Part shown: piece by piece, positions 8,701-16,866 of the stretch
Numbering within the stretch: position 1 is the stretch's first letter
Layout of the letters: each line of letters begins with the position of its first letter
Source of the DNA: Chryseobacterium limigenitum
GTDB taxonomy: Bacteria > Bacteroidota > Bacteroidia > Flavobacteriales > Weeksellaceae
Direction of reading: 5' to 3'
Length of the DNA: 64,000 nucleotides
NCBI RefSeq assembly: GCF_900114875.1
Contig: NZ_FPKW01000014.1
Coordinates: 1 to 64,000 of the forward strand
The notes under the pieces: generated by a model
Database searches by the model: none
What the model saw: only the letters and a program-made list of their open reading frames with translations
What the model was told of the DNA's origin: nothing
Program-made: the position numbers and the translations under genes

Positions 8701-11084
8701 AGCAATATTTCCAATCGTATGAAAATTATTTCTGGGAATGGACAACTGATCAAGATGTTCCTGATAATACTGGATATAATGAAAATAATCTTATTTCGAT
8801 TCCAAATATAGGTACAATTGCTTATAGGGCTTATATAATTGAGGTCTTGAAGGAATTTCAATTAATAGGATTACCTGCTTTAAATCCTCTTTTATTAGCT
8901 TTATATGCAACAAATGAAGGGTATTTAGATTTAAAAGGTATTAAAATCGAAATGCGAAAAAATCCATTGACAATGCAGAAATATGTTGGAGATTGGATAA
9001 AACCGGCATTTCAATTTTTAGAAACACTAAAATCTTTACCCAACAATTATAAAAAAGGGAGAAATAGAATTCTTCTTTTACAGACAATATTTAGCAATGA
9101 ATTTGACGCGGTTTCAGTAAAGCAATCTGAATATATATTAAATGAATATTTACGAAATCCACAAAAAATAGCCAACTCTGCTCAGAAAATTGCTCTTACG
9201 GTGGGTACATTTTCGAGTGACTTGAGAATTTTAGCATCTTTAAACAGAAAATTTCCTGCAGCAGCCATAATCATCGAAGCTATGAAAGGTTTTAATGATA
9301 TTCCCGAGCTGGAGGATGAAGTTATACAAGAGGAAACCACTATTGAAAACAATAAAGACTTTATTCAGGAACTCATCGAAGATCCAAAAACTTTTCAGGT
9401 TGGGAGCTTGATCAAAAGAATCTGGAGCGGTCTTAAAATTCCTATGAGGCATCTTTCTCCCGGAGAACAGCCAATTGGAGGTATTTCTGATATGACCAAC
9501 AAAGGAGAATTATCAAGAATGCTTTTATCTGAATTTGCCAATGAAGATGAGGTTTTCATGAATAGGGTTGCCAATAATGAAGCTTTGTATATTCAGCGTG
9601 AAATTCCGCCCGAGGAAAATATTTTTGAAAGAATAATTTTAATTGATACTTCCCTTAAAAATTGGGGAACGCCAAAGGTTTTAGCTTTTGCTTCTGCCAT
9701 CGCTGTGATTAAACATCCGAAAGCACATTCTGAATGTAAAGTTTTTGCTTTAGGGCAGACCAATGTGGCGATTTCTTTAGATAAAGTGGAAGAAGTGGTT
9801 GATAATTTAAATCAGGTAAGTCCGGTTTTAGAAGTTTCATCAGCTTTGGATAGATTTTTTCAGGAGGAACATAAAGAAAAAGATCTGGAAGTTTTCTTCA
9901 TTACCCATCAGGAAAATTTGATGAACGAAAATATTCAGAGAACGATTCACGAAAATAGGGACCGGTTAAAATTTTTAGTCACCACTTCGGCTGATGGAGA
10001 ATTAAATTTCTATAAACATCACAAGGGAGCAAGAAAACATGTTCAGAAAATAGTTCTTCCTTTAAAAGAATTATGGGCAAATCCGCCACAGAGAAGAAAA
10101 AATAGAGATAATGATGCTTCGTCAAGTGGCAAAATAACAGATCTTCCGTTAAATTATCCGATTTTATTTCCAACGCCGACTCATAAAATTGCTCAATTTT
10201 TATATGAAGGAGAATTTTTCATTTTAAGCAATAAAAAGCAGTTGTTAAAAACTTATCTTTCTGATAATTATTACAATAGAGATTATTACGATTATTATAA
10301 AACATATCATGGAAGTGAGGTTTTGATTGAAAATATTTCTTTAAAACCGCGAGGACAGTTTGCTTTGGCGAAAAATAAGCAACAGCAGTTCATTCTCTGT
10401 CAATATCAACCGGATAAAAAGTTGATTTCTAAATTAAATGTAAATACTAAAGAATATTCAGATCTTAATGTAACGGGACAGAATATTCCTGCAGATTCAA
10501 GATTGATTTATTTTGGCAGGAGTTTTTACTTATTTCATGCAGATGTGCCTTCAATTTTCAAAATAAATATTGATGGAAATATCTCTATTGAATCTGTAAA
10601 AAACGATGCAGAAATTCAAAAAAATGATACAAAAGCATTGGCAGAAATTTCAAGATTAAATTATAATGGAATTAAAATTTTAAGTAATTTCAGTAAAATT
10701 GGAATCAATACAAAAGGTAATTTAGTCGTTTCCGGAAATGAATTAAACAAGAATTATGAAAACTCAATAAATTTCATCAAAAACAAGTTTGAGATTAAAA
10801 TTTTTGCGGAACAAAACAAAAATAAATTCACTTTTCCCGATGGAAGCGAGATCATTACCGATTCCCGTGGAATGTTGACGTTCAAAAGCAGTAACGGAAA
10901 TATTCCAACATTTTATATACCATCCACAGAACAGGGATTCTTGTCGTTGTCGACCAATGTAGAATTCGGTGGATCAGAATATTATCTGCCCGAAAATACG
11001 TTATTGAAAGTGAAAAAAATGGAAGATATGTACTCTGAATATCTCGAAAAATTTATCAATCAAATTTTGGAATATGGAGCTTAG
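8691..11084 (+). CDS. vWA domain plus beta-propeller-like protein of MoxR system
   Basis: 797 residues. About 1-250 are helical. Residues 250-310 hold the linker typical of MoxR-partner vWA proteins (SPGEQPIGGISDMTNKGELS, then NEALYIQRE). A vWA domain follows at about 313-450 with IILIDTSLKNWG; the MIDAS motif is degenerate because the last Ser of DxSxS is Lys323, so metal binding may be altered. Residues about 480-790 consist of repeated short strands (for example GEFFILSNKKQLLKTYL, GRSFYLFHADVPSIFKI) consistent with a beta-propeller. It overlaps both neighbours. Likely the adaptor presenting targets to the MoxR ATPase. Confidence 0.75.
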   Translation: MDLKQYFQSYENYFWEWTTDQDVPDNTGYNENNLISIPNIGTIAYRAYIIEVLKEFQLIGLPALNPLLLALYATNEGYLDLKGIKIEMRKNPLTMQKYVGDWIKPAFQFLETLKSLPNNYKKGRNRILLLQTIFSNEFDAVSVKQSEYILNEYLRNPQKIANSAQKIALTVGTFSSDLRILASLNRKFPAAAIIIEAMKGFNDIPELEDEVIQEETTIENNKDFIQELIEDPKTFQVGSLIKRIWSGLKIPMRHLSPGEQPIGGISDMTNKGELSRMLLSEFANEDEVFMNRVANNEALYIQREIPPEENIFERIILIDTSLKNWGTPKVLAFASAIAVIKHPKAHSECKVFALGQTNVAISLDKVEEVVDNLNQVSPVLEVSSALDRFFQEEHKEKDLEVFFITHQENLMNENIQRTIHENRDRLKFLVTTSADGELNFYKHHKGARKHVQKIVLPLKELWANPPQRRKNRDNDASSSGKITDLPLNYPILFPTPTHKIAQFLYEGEFFILSNKKQLLKTYLSDNYYNRDYYDYYKTYHGSEVLIENISLKPRGQFALAKNKQQQFILCQYQPDKKLISKLNVNTKEYSDLNVTGQNIPADSRLIYFGRSFYLFHADVPSIFKINIDGNISIESVKNDAEIQKNDTKALAEISRLNYNGIKILSNFSKIGINTKGNLVVSGNELNKNYENSINFIKNKFEIKIFAEQNKNKFTFPDGSEIITDSRGMLTFKSSNGNIPTFYIPSTEQGFLSLSTNVEFGGSEYYLPENTLLKVKKMEDMYSEYLEKFINQILEYGA

Positions 11085-12789
11085 AATTAAACCTTTTCCG
11101 AAAAATAATTATCCTAAAAAAGGACTTTTAATAAAAGGTTCTTCACCATCGATTTGGCTTCACGAGATGGAAATTTTAGGAATTGATTTAGAGCAAATTC
11201 AGTCTTTTCCGATTCCTTCCAACGAACCGAATATTTTGTATGGATGTTTTTTAATTTTTGATAAAAATGCTCCAAACGAAATTGGAAAAAATTCTTATTT
11301 TCAATGTTTTGATAATAAATTATTCATTCCAGAAAACACGATTTTCTATCCTAAAATAAATCCTGAAGACTGGCAAAATATGGATGCTGACTATCTCATT
11401 ATGCATCCGGAATTTGGTTTGGTAAAGTTATCAGAACAAATCGACTGGATCTCATTAATCCAAGATCCTGAAAAATCAAATATTGTTGTCCGAAAACCAT
11501 CAAATGGTGTAAAGATTCCTCAAAAAATTGAGAGCTATACCGTAGAAATGGATGATGAAAAAATTCTGGAAGCTCTTGAAAAACCGCAGACCGAGGAAGA
11601 ATGGATGAAAAACCTGCCTTTTGACTTGAAAAAAGTAATGGCAGGAAACAAAAAAGAAGTTGAGAAGTATTTAATTTATATCGAAAAATATCCCGACAGA
11701 GCGGTAGAGTTGGGTGTTCCGCTTGATGTGATGGGAACTTCCAGAGGTGACGGTTTTGGTAAATTTAAATTTCAGAATTCATGGCTAGGTAAATTATTCG
11801 GTGGAAATTCTTCAAATGATGAAAAATCTACTTATTCTCAAAAATACCGTTGGATATTTTTTGTGTTTTTGATTGCGATCGGGCTGTTTAGATTATTCAT
11901 TTTTCTGAATAAAGAAAAACCTGTACAAAACCCTCCGATGCCTTCATCAGGAAAGGTTTCTGAAGTCGATAAAAATATGATGAATCCTATTGTCGCCTAC
12001 CAATCCGGTGTTACGGATATTGATATGAAGATCGATTCTATGTACGGAAGGGAAAGACGTGGGTTGATGGACGAACATATGAAAGCATTAGTACGTTTTA
12101 GTGATCAGGATAACAAAAGAAGTTATGAAGAATATCTAAAGAATGGAGGTAAACCGATTAATAAAATTCAGGATGAAATTTTCAAACTTAATGATAAAAC
12201 AGATGTTTCAAAAGATTCATTAAAGAAAGTTTACAGCAAAAAAATCGTAAAATATTTAGCTCAAAGCGAAGAAAAATACAAGAAAAAAATCACAGATTCT
12301 CTTAACAAAATAAGCTCAGGAAAACCAGCCGATCAGGGAATTGTAAAAACTATTTTGAAAAAGAAACAGGTTTTGATCAAAGATTCTTTAGGCCGACTTT
12401 ATGGAACAAAAGAATACATCGAACCACCAATTGATCCGAATAAAGCCAAAAAAGTGGAGACATTGCAAAAAGAAAAACCTTATTCAAAATATGACATTTC
12501 TTTTTCTGAAATTATTTGGTTAATAATTTTCATGACGGGAGTTGTCGGGCTGTATTCTTTTATCGTAAAAAGAAAATCTTTAAATATTGGAGGTGATAAT
12601 GTCCCAAGTGGAATTAAAATTTTTCTAATTATCGTGCTTGTCGCTTTGTTAGCGTATATTTTCTACCCTTTGATCGAAATGTTCGGCTACAACTGGTTTG
12701 TCTGGCTTCTCATTATTGGAGTTGTATTGCTTCTTTACAGGCTTTTCAGTGAAGATAAAACTATTTTAAAATCAGATAAAGATGAATAG
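11074..12789 (+). CDS. Membrane-anchored component of MoxR-vWA system
   Basis: 571 residues. A soluble N-terminal domain of about 250 residues is followed by a membrane segment at about 260-280 (RWIFFVFLIAIGLFRLFIFL), a charged periplasmic or cytoplasmic helical region with repeated KDSLKKVYSKK-like stretches, then two or three more membrane segments in the last 100 residues. No signal peptide. Start overlaps the upstream gene by 11 bases and the end overlaps the next by 8. Family not recognised; probably anchors the ternary complex to the inner membrane. Confidence 0.65.
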   Translation: MELRIKPFPKNNYPKKGLLIKGSSPSIWLHEMEILGIDLEQIQSFPIPSNEPNILYGCFLIFDKNAPNEIGKNSYFQCFDNKLFIPENTIFYPKINPEDWQNMDADYLIMHPEFGLVKLSEQIDWISLIQDPEKSNIVVRKPSNGVKIPQKIESYTVEMDDEKILEALEKPQTEEEWMKNLPFDLKKVMAGNKKEVEKYLIYIEKYPDRAVELGVPLDVMGTSRGDGFGKFKFQNSWLGKLFGGNSSNDEKSTYSQKYRWIFFVFLIAIGLFRLFIFLNKEKPVQNPPMPSSGKVSEVDKNMMNPIVAYQSGVTDIDMKIDSMYGRERRGLMDEHMKALVRFSDQDNKRSYEEYLKNGGKPINKIQDEIFKLNDKTDVSKDSLKKVYSKKIVKYLAQSEEKYKKKITDSLNKISSGKPADQGIVKTILKKKQVLIKDSLGRLYGTKEYIEPPIDPNKAKKVETLQKEKPYSKYDISFSEIIWLIIFMTGVVGLYSFIVKRKSLNIGGDNVPSGIKIFLIIVLVALLAYIFYPLIEMFGYNWFVWLLIIGVVLLLYRLFSEDKTILKSDKDE

Positions 12790-13804
12790 GCAGAAGTTTA
12801 TAGACAAATTCATGGCGGCATTTTTTATTCTGGTGATCATCAAGGTTATAGGGATTTTGGCGCAGCTTTTTCATCAGAGTTTTTGGAGTGTTATTGGGAC
12901 TTTAGTGATTTTTGCGATCGTTGCTTTCATCATTTTCATTGTCCTGATCCGTTTAGAAGACAAGGAAAAAGAAAAACAAGCATCCGGCCGTAGAGGTGGA
13001 GCTGGAGGTGGAAGTTTTTATGTGGAAAATTCACTTTTTGACAAGATTAGAAGTAAATATGAAGACCTGGCACAAAAATATATCGACGAAAAAGATTACA
13101 AAAGAGCAGCAAAAGTGTACATGAATCTTCTTCGTGATCATTATCGTGGCGCTCAAACATTGGAAGATGGCGGATTTTATAATGAAGCAGCTGTAATTTA
13201 TCTTAAAAAATTAAAAAATAAATCTGAAGCTGCAAACTGTTATGAAAAAGCAAAACAATACAGAAAAGCTATCGATTTGTATAAAGAACTAGAACAAAAA
13301 GAAAAAGTTGGCGATCTGTACATTGAAATTCATGATATAAAAAATGCGCATACCTATTATCAAATGGTAGTTGATGATTATGTAAACAATAATCAGATGG
13401 TAAAAGCTTCTTTAATTTATCGCAAAAAAATGGAAACACCGGAAGCTGCTCAACAGATTTTATTAAAAGGTTGGGAGGAAAATAAAGATGCTTTCAATTG
13501 CCTTAATAATTATTTCGCTAATATTTTTGATGTGAAAAAACTGGACAGCGAAATTCAAAATTTATATAAGAAAACTCCATCTGATAAAAAGAATATTTAT
13601 CTGGAAGCCTTGAAGTATGAGTTTAAAAAAGATGAAAAACTGCAGTCAACAACAAGAAATATAGCTTACGAAATTATAGCAGAAAAAGTAAATACCCATT
13701 CCGAGATTGTCAATGAGCTGAAACATTTTAACCCAAAAGATGAAATTATTCTGAAAGATATTTCCAGATTTAAAACTGGGAGAAATAAAATGTTTAGAAA
13801 TTGA
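12782..13804 (+). CDS. Membrane-anchored TPR-like protein of MoxR-vWA system
   Basis: 340 residues. Two membrane helices near the N-terminus (about 10-30 and 37-60), a Gly/Arg-rich linker (ASGRRGGAGGGS), then helix-turn-helix repeats such as YKRAAKVYMNLLRDHYRGAQ and YRKAIDLYKELEQKEKVGDL, which look like TPR units. Last gene of the operon. It may provide a protein-binding scaffold for the ATPase module. Exact domain family not assigned. Confidence 0.65.
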   Translation: MNRQKFIDKFMAAFFILVIIKVIGILAQLFHQSFWSVIGTLVIFAIVAFIIFIVLIRLEDKEKEKQASGRRGGAGGGSFYVENSLFDKIRSKYEDLAQKYIDEKDYKRAAKVYMNLLRDHYRGAQTLEDGGFYNEAAVIYLKKLKNKSEAANCYEKAKQYRKAIDLYKELEQKEKVGDLYIEIHDIKNAHTYYQMVVDDYVNNNQMVKASLIYRKKMETPEAAQQILLKGWEENKDAFNCLNNYFANIFDVKKLDSEIQNLYKKTPSDKKNIYLEALKYEFKKDEKLQSTTRNIAYEIIAEKVNTHSEIVNELKHFNPKDEIILKDISRFKTGRNKMFRN

Positions 13805-13830
13805 TGATTATTAAATAGTAAATTCCCGCC

Positions 13831-13918
13831 ATTGCGAACCGAAGGTGAAGCAATCTATATCAAAATAACCTGTTTTTTATTGAGATTGCCTCGGCGTTTT
13901 GCTTCTAGTAATGACAAA
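13831..13918. repeat. Palindromic CATTGCGAACCGAAG repeat
   Basis: CATTGCGAACCGAAGGTGAA plus GCAATCT at the left is mirrored by AGATTGCCTCGGCGTTTTGC and TAATGAC at the right, forming an imperfect hairpin of about 88 nt. Partial copies are at 5808-5835 and 28556-28590. It sits directly after the MoxR operon and may act as a transcript end. Confidence 0.6.
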
Positions 13919-13944
13919 ATTATCAACAAATTAATAAAAAGATT

Positions 13945-13952
13945 TATCTTTG
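13945..13952 (+). promoter_or_regulatory. -7 box TATCTTTG
   Basis: Perfect TAnnTTTG match 13 bases before the ATG of a 42-codon ORF at 13966. No clear -33 TTG at the ideal distance. Confidence 0.55.
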
Positions 13953-13965
13953 CGACAACAAAATT

Positions 13966-14094
13966 ATGACAAAACAAAGAGCACATATCAGTTTGAATCT
14001 ATGCGATCGCCTGTCAATAAAGGGATCGTTTGGATATGAATGGATGATATGGAATGAAGCGAAATGTGCTTGCTTTGGAAATTATTTACTGTAA
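13966..14094 (+). CDS. Small Cys-containing protein, 42 aa
   Basis: A 42-codon ORF with its own -7 box directly upstream and an intrinsic terminator 30 bases downstream, so it is probably a real transcription unit. The peptide contains a CACFG stretch close to the end. A second tiny ORF at 14479 contains GCAC, and the 75-aa ORF at 28900 contains MGCSRCFPHG. No family recognised. It could also be a small RNA with a chance ORF. Confidence 0.4.
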   Translation: MTKQRAHISLNLCDRLSIKGSFGYEWMIWNEAKCACFGNYLL

Positions 14095-14123
14095 ACTCGT
14101 AAAAATTTAATCAAAATACCACA

Positions 14124-14152
14124 AAAACGCTTCGACAATCGAGGCGTTTTTT
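14124..14152 (+). terminator. Intrinsic terminator
   Basis: AAAACGCTTCGA pairs with TCGAGGCGTTTT across CAA, with one G.U pair, followed by T residues. Ends the 42-aa gene unit. Confidence 0.75.
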
Positions 14153-14478
14153 GTGTTTTTAGGTCAGAAATTATTTAGAATGAAAAAAAATAACCATAAA
14201 AGTGAAAATTATTTAATCAAAAATGAACATTTAATACGATAAATAAGCGTGATAAGTAAACCCAATGAGAGACAGTCATTTAGGTAATTAAGATATCTGT
14301 AAAATAGTACGGACAGAAATTCTCTACTCTAAATTTTAAATTTAATTAATTGATTTTCAGTCAGTTGAAGTAAAAATAAATTTGCAAGTTAAAAAAAATC
14401 ACATTTACTTTGCAACCGAAAATTGAAAGCAACAGAGTTTTCAACATTTCAAAAACTTTTTAACATAACAAGAATATA
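14153..14478. other. Intergenic region before tRNA array
   Basis: AT-rich, no ORF of note. It contains the promoter at 14382-14412. No copy of the TGCGTA element used in the rest of the island was found here. Confidence 0.5.
14382..14412 (+). promoter_or_regulatory. Promoter of the small ORF/tRNA array
   Basis: TTG at 14382-14384, 20 bases, then TTACTTTG at 14405-14412, the flavobacterial -33/-7 arrangement with one mismatch in the -7 box. It would drive the 41-codon ORF and, if the terminator at 14628 is leaky, the tRNA array. Confidence 0.6.
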
Positions 14479-14604
14479 ATGAAACAATTACATAACATAT
14501 CTAATCAGTATTCAAGACTACACGGACAAGAGCCGATGGGATGTGCATGTATTCTTGATAGTGAATTTGTGGATAAAAGGTGCTTATATAAATGCGTCAG
14601 TTAA
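14479..14604 (+). CDS. Small Cys-containing protein, 41 aa
   Basis: 41 codons from the ATG at 14479. The middle reads LHGQEPMGCACILD, and the 75-aa ORF at 28900 has LHGDEMGCSRCF at a similar place, so the two may be related. A terminator follows 23 bases downstream. It may be a leader peptide of the tRNA array or a small protein of unknown role. Confidence 0.4.
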   Translation: MKQLHNISNQYSRLHGQEPMGCACILDSEFVDKRCLYKCVS

Positions 14605-14627
14605 TGAACTGATACGTCAAAATATAG

Positions 14628-14656
14628 AGCGCCTCCCAAAAAGAGGCGCTTTTTTT
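14628..14656 (+). terminator. Intrinsic terminator directly before first tRNA
   Basis: AGCGCCTC pairs with GAGGCGCT across a 7-base loop, followed by seven T residues. The first tRNA begins two bases later, so array transcription must pass this site or the hairpin marks a processing point. Confidence 0.8.
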
Positions 14657-14658
14657 AT

Positions 14659-14731
14659 GGTTTCTTTAGCTTATTTGGTAAAGCGTCGGTCTGTGGCACC
14701 GGAGAACAGGGTTCGATCCCCGGAGAAACCC
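14659..14731 (+). tRNA. tRNA-His (GTG), slightly irregular
   Basis: Anticodon loop CTGTGGC gives GTG. The D-arm GCTT/AAGC and T-loop TTCGATC are clear. The acceptor can pair GGTTTCT with AGAAACC, or be shifted so that G-1 pairs C73 as in normal tRNA-His. T-stem CAGGG/CCCGG has one A-G mismatch. No encoded CCA. Confidence 0.75.
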
Positions 14732-14827
14732 AAAAATGTGAATGGTCAATAGTGAATTTTATTTCATAAGTGAATTAAAATTGACAAGCGAAGTGATTGA
14801 CAATTAACTATTCACAAGTTTAAAAAC

Positions 14828-14901
14828 AATCGCATAGCTCAATTGGTTGGAGCATCGGTCTGATACGCCGAAGGTTGAAGGTTCGAGTCCTTCTGCGATT
14901 A
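14828..14901 (+). tRNA. tRNA-Ile (GAT)
   Basis: Acceptor AATCGCA/TGCGATT, D-stem GCTC/GAGC, anticodon loop CTGATAC, T-arm GAAGG-TTCGAGT-CCTTC, discriminator A. Complete cloverleaf, no encoded CCA. Confidence 0.92.
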
Positions 14902-15001
14902 CAAAAGATGAATAGTGAATGGTGAATTTTGTTTCACAAGTGAATTTTAAGAATTGACAAGAAAGACGAATTGACAATTAACTATTCACAAATTAAAAAA
15001 C

Positions 15002-15075
15002 AATCTCATAGCTCAAATGGTTAGAGCACCGGTCTTTTAAACCGGGGGTTGAAAGTTCAAATCTTTCTGGGGTTA
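15002..15075 (+). tRNA. tRNA-Lys (TTT)
   Basis: Acceptor AATCTCA/TGGGGTT with two G.U pairs, D-stem GCTC/GAGC, anticodon stem CCGGT/ACCGG with loop CTTTTAA, T-arm GAAAG/CTTTC with loop TTCAAAT. Confidence 0.9.
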
Positions 15076-15170
15076 CTAAAAAGTGAATGGTCAAAGGTGA
15101 ATTTTACTTCGTAAGTGAATTTAAAATTGACGAGCAAAGCGAATTGTCAATTCACTATTCATATAACTAT

Positions 15171-15244
15171 GGTTCCGTAGCTCAATTGGATAGAGCATGG
15201 GTTTTCTAAACCCAGGGTTACAGGTTCAAGTCCTGTCGGAATCA
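15171..15244 (+). tRNA. tRNA-Arg (TCT)
   Basis: Acceptor GGTTCCG/CGGAATC (one G.U), D-stem GCTC/GAGC, anticodon stem TGGGT/ACCCA with loop TTTCTAA, T-arm ACAGG/CCTGT. Confidence 0.92.
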
Positions 15245-15251
15245 CAAAAAA

Positions 15252-15323
15252 GGTCTATTGAGGTAATGGCTAACCTGCCTGACTGTCGCTCAGGCACTGC
15301 GAGTTCGATTCTCGCATAGACCG
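15252..15323 (+). tRNA. tRNA-Asp (GTC)
   Basis: Acceptor GGTCTAT/ATAGACC, D-stem AGGT/ACCT, anticodon stem CCTGA/TCAGG with loop CTGTCGC, T-arm GCGAG/CTCGC, discriminator G. Confidence 0.9.
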
Positions 15324-15327
15324 CAAA

Positions 15328-15385
15328 GGTTCATGGATAATTTCCGATCCGACTGTCTCTCGGAAAAGAATTTTGAAATGAATCT
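15328..15385 (+). pseudogene. Decayed tRNA-like sequence (Asp GTC-like)
   Basis: GGTTCAT pairs with ATGAATC (one G.U) at the ends, and a CCGA/TCGG hairpin with loop CTGTCTC gives an Asp-like GTC anticodon, but D-arm and T-arm are shortened beyond recognition and the whole is only 58 nt. It follows the intact tRNA-Asp by 4 bases and is probably its decayed duplicate. Confidence 0.45.
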
Positions 15386-15391
15386 GTAAAA

Positions 15392-15463
15392 CTGGAAAGA
15401 TAACGGTGGTTGTTTACCCGTCTTGGACGCGGGAGGCCGCAAGTTCGAATCTTGCTTTCCAGA
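15392..15463 (+). tRNA. tRNA-Pro (TGG)
   Basis: Acceptor CTGGAAA/TTTCCAG perfect, anticodon stem CCCGT/GCGGG with loop CTTGGAC, T-arm GCAAG/CTTGC with TTCGAAT. The D-arm (TAAC-GTTT) is weak, with a mismatch. Confidence 0.82.
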
Positions 15464-15563
15464 CGAAGAAAGTGAATAGTCAATGGTGAATTTTGTTTCA
15501 CAAGTGAATTTTAAAAATTGACAGCAAAAGCGAATTGACAATTGACCATTCACAAATTAAAAT

Positions 15564-15635
15564 GATTTTGTAGCTCAATGGTAGAGCACCGGTCTGTTAA
15601 ACCGGAAGTTGAAAGTTCGAATCTTTCCAGAATCG
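15564..15635 (+). tRNA. tRNA-Asn (GTT)
   Basis: Acceptor GATTTTG/CAGAATC (one G.U), D-stem GCTC/GAGC, anticodon stem CCGGT/ACCGG with loop CTGTTAA, T-arm GAAAG/CTTTC. Confidence 0.9.
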
Positions 15636-15805
15636 CAACTAACTAAATGTTAATTGTTTCAAAGAGAAAAATAAAAAGTTTGTCGAGCGAAGAAGTTCTT
15701 ATATCAAACAAAAAATTAAGACAGGCTTTATTTTTTATTAGAAATTAGAGATGTGATATTATCTAAAAACTATCAACTAGCAACCAACAACTAGTAAAAA
15801 AAAAC

Positions 15806-15887
15806 GATGGTTCGCCGAAGTGGAAGAGTCGGGGCGGTCTGCAAAACCGTTGTGAAAACTGAGTGGGTTTGAATCCCATAACCATCT
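15806..15887 (+). tRNA. tRNA-Cys (GCA), long variable loop
   Basis: Acceptor GATGGTT/AACCATC, D-stem CCGA/TCGG, anticodon stem GCGGT/ACCGT with loop CTGCAAA, T-arm GTGGG/CCCAT. The variable region is 12 nt (TGTGAAAACTGA), longer than the usual 4-5 nt of tRNA-Cys, and its body resembles the tRNA-Tyr further on. Confidence 0.82.
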
Positions 15888-16068
15888 CAAATAACTAAAA
15901 TGAGATTAGTTCCGAAGAAAAAAAGAGTTTGTCGAGCGAAGAAGTTCTTATATCAAACTAAAAAATAATGACAGGCTTTGTTTTTCTTCACAAAAAAAAG
16001 TTAGATGTTAGAGATTAGAAGTTAGAATGAAAATCATTAATCTCTTATCAATTATCATTTATAAAAAA

Positions 16069-16152
16069 GGAAGTACGCCGAAGTTGGAGAGTCGGGGCAG
16101 ACTGTAAATCTGTTGCTTCATTGCTGAGTAGGTTCGAATCCTACTACTTCCA
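16069..16152 (+). tRNA. tRNA-Tyr (GTA)
   Basis: Acceptor GGAAGTA/TACTTCC, D-stem CCGA/TCGG, anticodon stem GCAGA/TCTGT with loop CTGTAAA, 14-nt variable arm expected for class II tRNA-Tyr, T-arm GTAGG/CCTAC. Confidence 0.92.
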
Positions 16153-16161
16153 CCACAAAAA

Positions 16162-16232
16162 CCGCTGATAATGTAATGGCAGCATGCAGGAAATGTACTC
16201 TTGTTGTTTAGGTTCGATTCCTAGTCAGATGG
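16162..16232 (+). tRNA. Degenerate tRNA-Thr-like (TGT)
   Basis: T-arm TTAGG/CCTAG with TTCGATT is good and the anticodon stem CAGGA/TCTTG closes a 7-nt loop AATGTAC with TGT at the anticodon place. Position 33, nearly always T, is A here, and the acceptor CCGCTGA/TCAGATG has two mismatches. It may be non-functional or used as something other than a translation tRNA. Confidence 0.5.
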
Positions 16233-16323
16233 TCAAAGAAAGTGAAATGTGAATAGTGAATTTTGCTATGCAAGTGAATGTAAAGATTGACTACGAAGTA
16301 AATTGACTATTGACAAGAAAAAT

Positions 16324-16396
16324 GCTCTATTCGTCTAACGGTTCAGGACGCCTGCCTTTCGAGCAGAAAATAAGGGTTCGATTCCCTTATAGAGTA
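16324..16396 (+). tRNA. tRNA-Glu (TTC)
   Basis: Acceptor GCTCTAT/ATAGAGT (one G.U), anticodon stem CCTGC/GCAGA with one outer mismatch and loop CTTTCGA, T-arm AAGGG/CCCTT. Confidence 0.85.
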
Positions 16397-16540
16397 CTAG
16401 GTTTAAATGGAAAGAGAAAAGTTTGTCAAGCGCAGAAGTTCTTTACAAATATAACAGGCATAGTTTTATAAATATAGACAAGTTTTTCTCAGACCTAATC
16501 TTATAAATGATAGTTAATTAATTACCATTTATAAAAACTT

Positions 16541-16614
16541 GCGGGAATGGTGGAAATGGTAGACACACTTGATTTAGGCTCAAGGTTTTGAGGGTTCGAG
16601 TCCCTTTTCCCGTA
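16541..16614 (+). tRNA. tRNA-Leu (TAG) without long variable arm
   Basis: Acceptor GCGGGAA/TTCCCGT (one G.U), anticodon stem CTTGA/TCAAG with loop TTTAGGC, T-loop TTCGAGT. Bacterial tRNA-Leu normally has a long variable arm; here only about 5 nt (GTTTT) lie between the anticodon and T stems, so it has class I length (74 nt). Confidence 0.78.
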
Positions 16615-16699
16615 CAAGCAATAATTGATAAATCATCAATGATAAAGTATAGTGTTAGTATCATTTATAATTTATCAATTATCATTTACAAAAAATTTT

Positions 16700-16772
16700 G
16701 GAAGAGTGGTGTAGAAGGTCTGCACGTTAGTCTGAAAAACTAAAGGTACAGGTTCAATTCCTGTCTGTTCCG
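16700..16772 (+). tRNA. tRNA-Phe (GAA)
   Basis: Acceptor GGAAGAG/CTGTTCC with one mismatch, D-stem GTG/CAC, anticodon stem TTAGT/ACTAA with loop CTGAAAA, T-arm ACAGG/CCTGT. Confidence 0.8.
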
Positions 16773-16866
16773 CAGAAAGATAAATGATAATTCATTAATG
16801 ATAAATAATGAATTTGCAGTGGAAAAATATCATTTATCACTTATTATTTATCAATTATAATTAAAC

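Larger units (their letters stand above)
14732..16866. repeat. Spacer repeats between the tRNA genes
   Basis: The tRNAs are separated by 85-180 nt spacers of three kinds. Five copies share GTGAATGGTCAATAGTGAAT at the left and TTGACAATTAACTATTCACA at the right, which are inverted relative to each other (about 14737-14818, 14908-14990, 15081-15164, 15469-15555, 16241-16316). Three copies contain AGTTTGTCGAGCGAAGAAGT (about 15674, 15924, 16411; the last with one change). Others carry ATCATTTAT/ATAAATGAT palindromes. They are probably hairpins or mobile palindromes. Confidence 0.65.

Noticed and set aside
14543..14752. 69-aa ORF overlapping the 41-aa ORF, terminator and tRNA-His
   Set aside because: Runs through a terminator and a tRNA gene.
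15290..15553. 87-aa minus-strand ORF across tRNA genes
   Set aside because: It is the antisense of tRNA-Pro, the decayed Asp-like copy and a spacer repeat.
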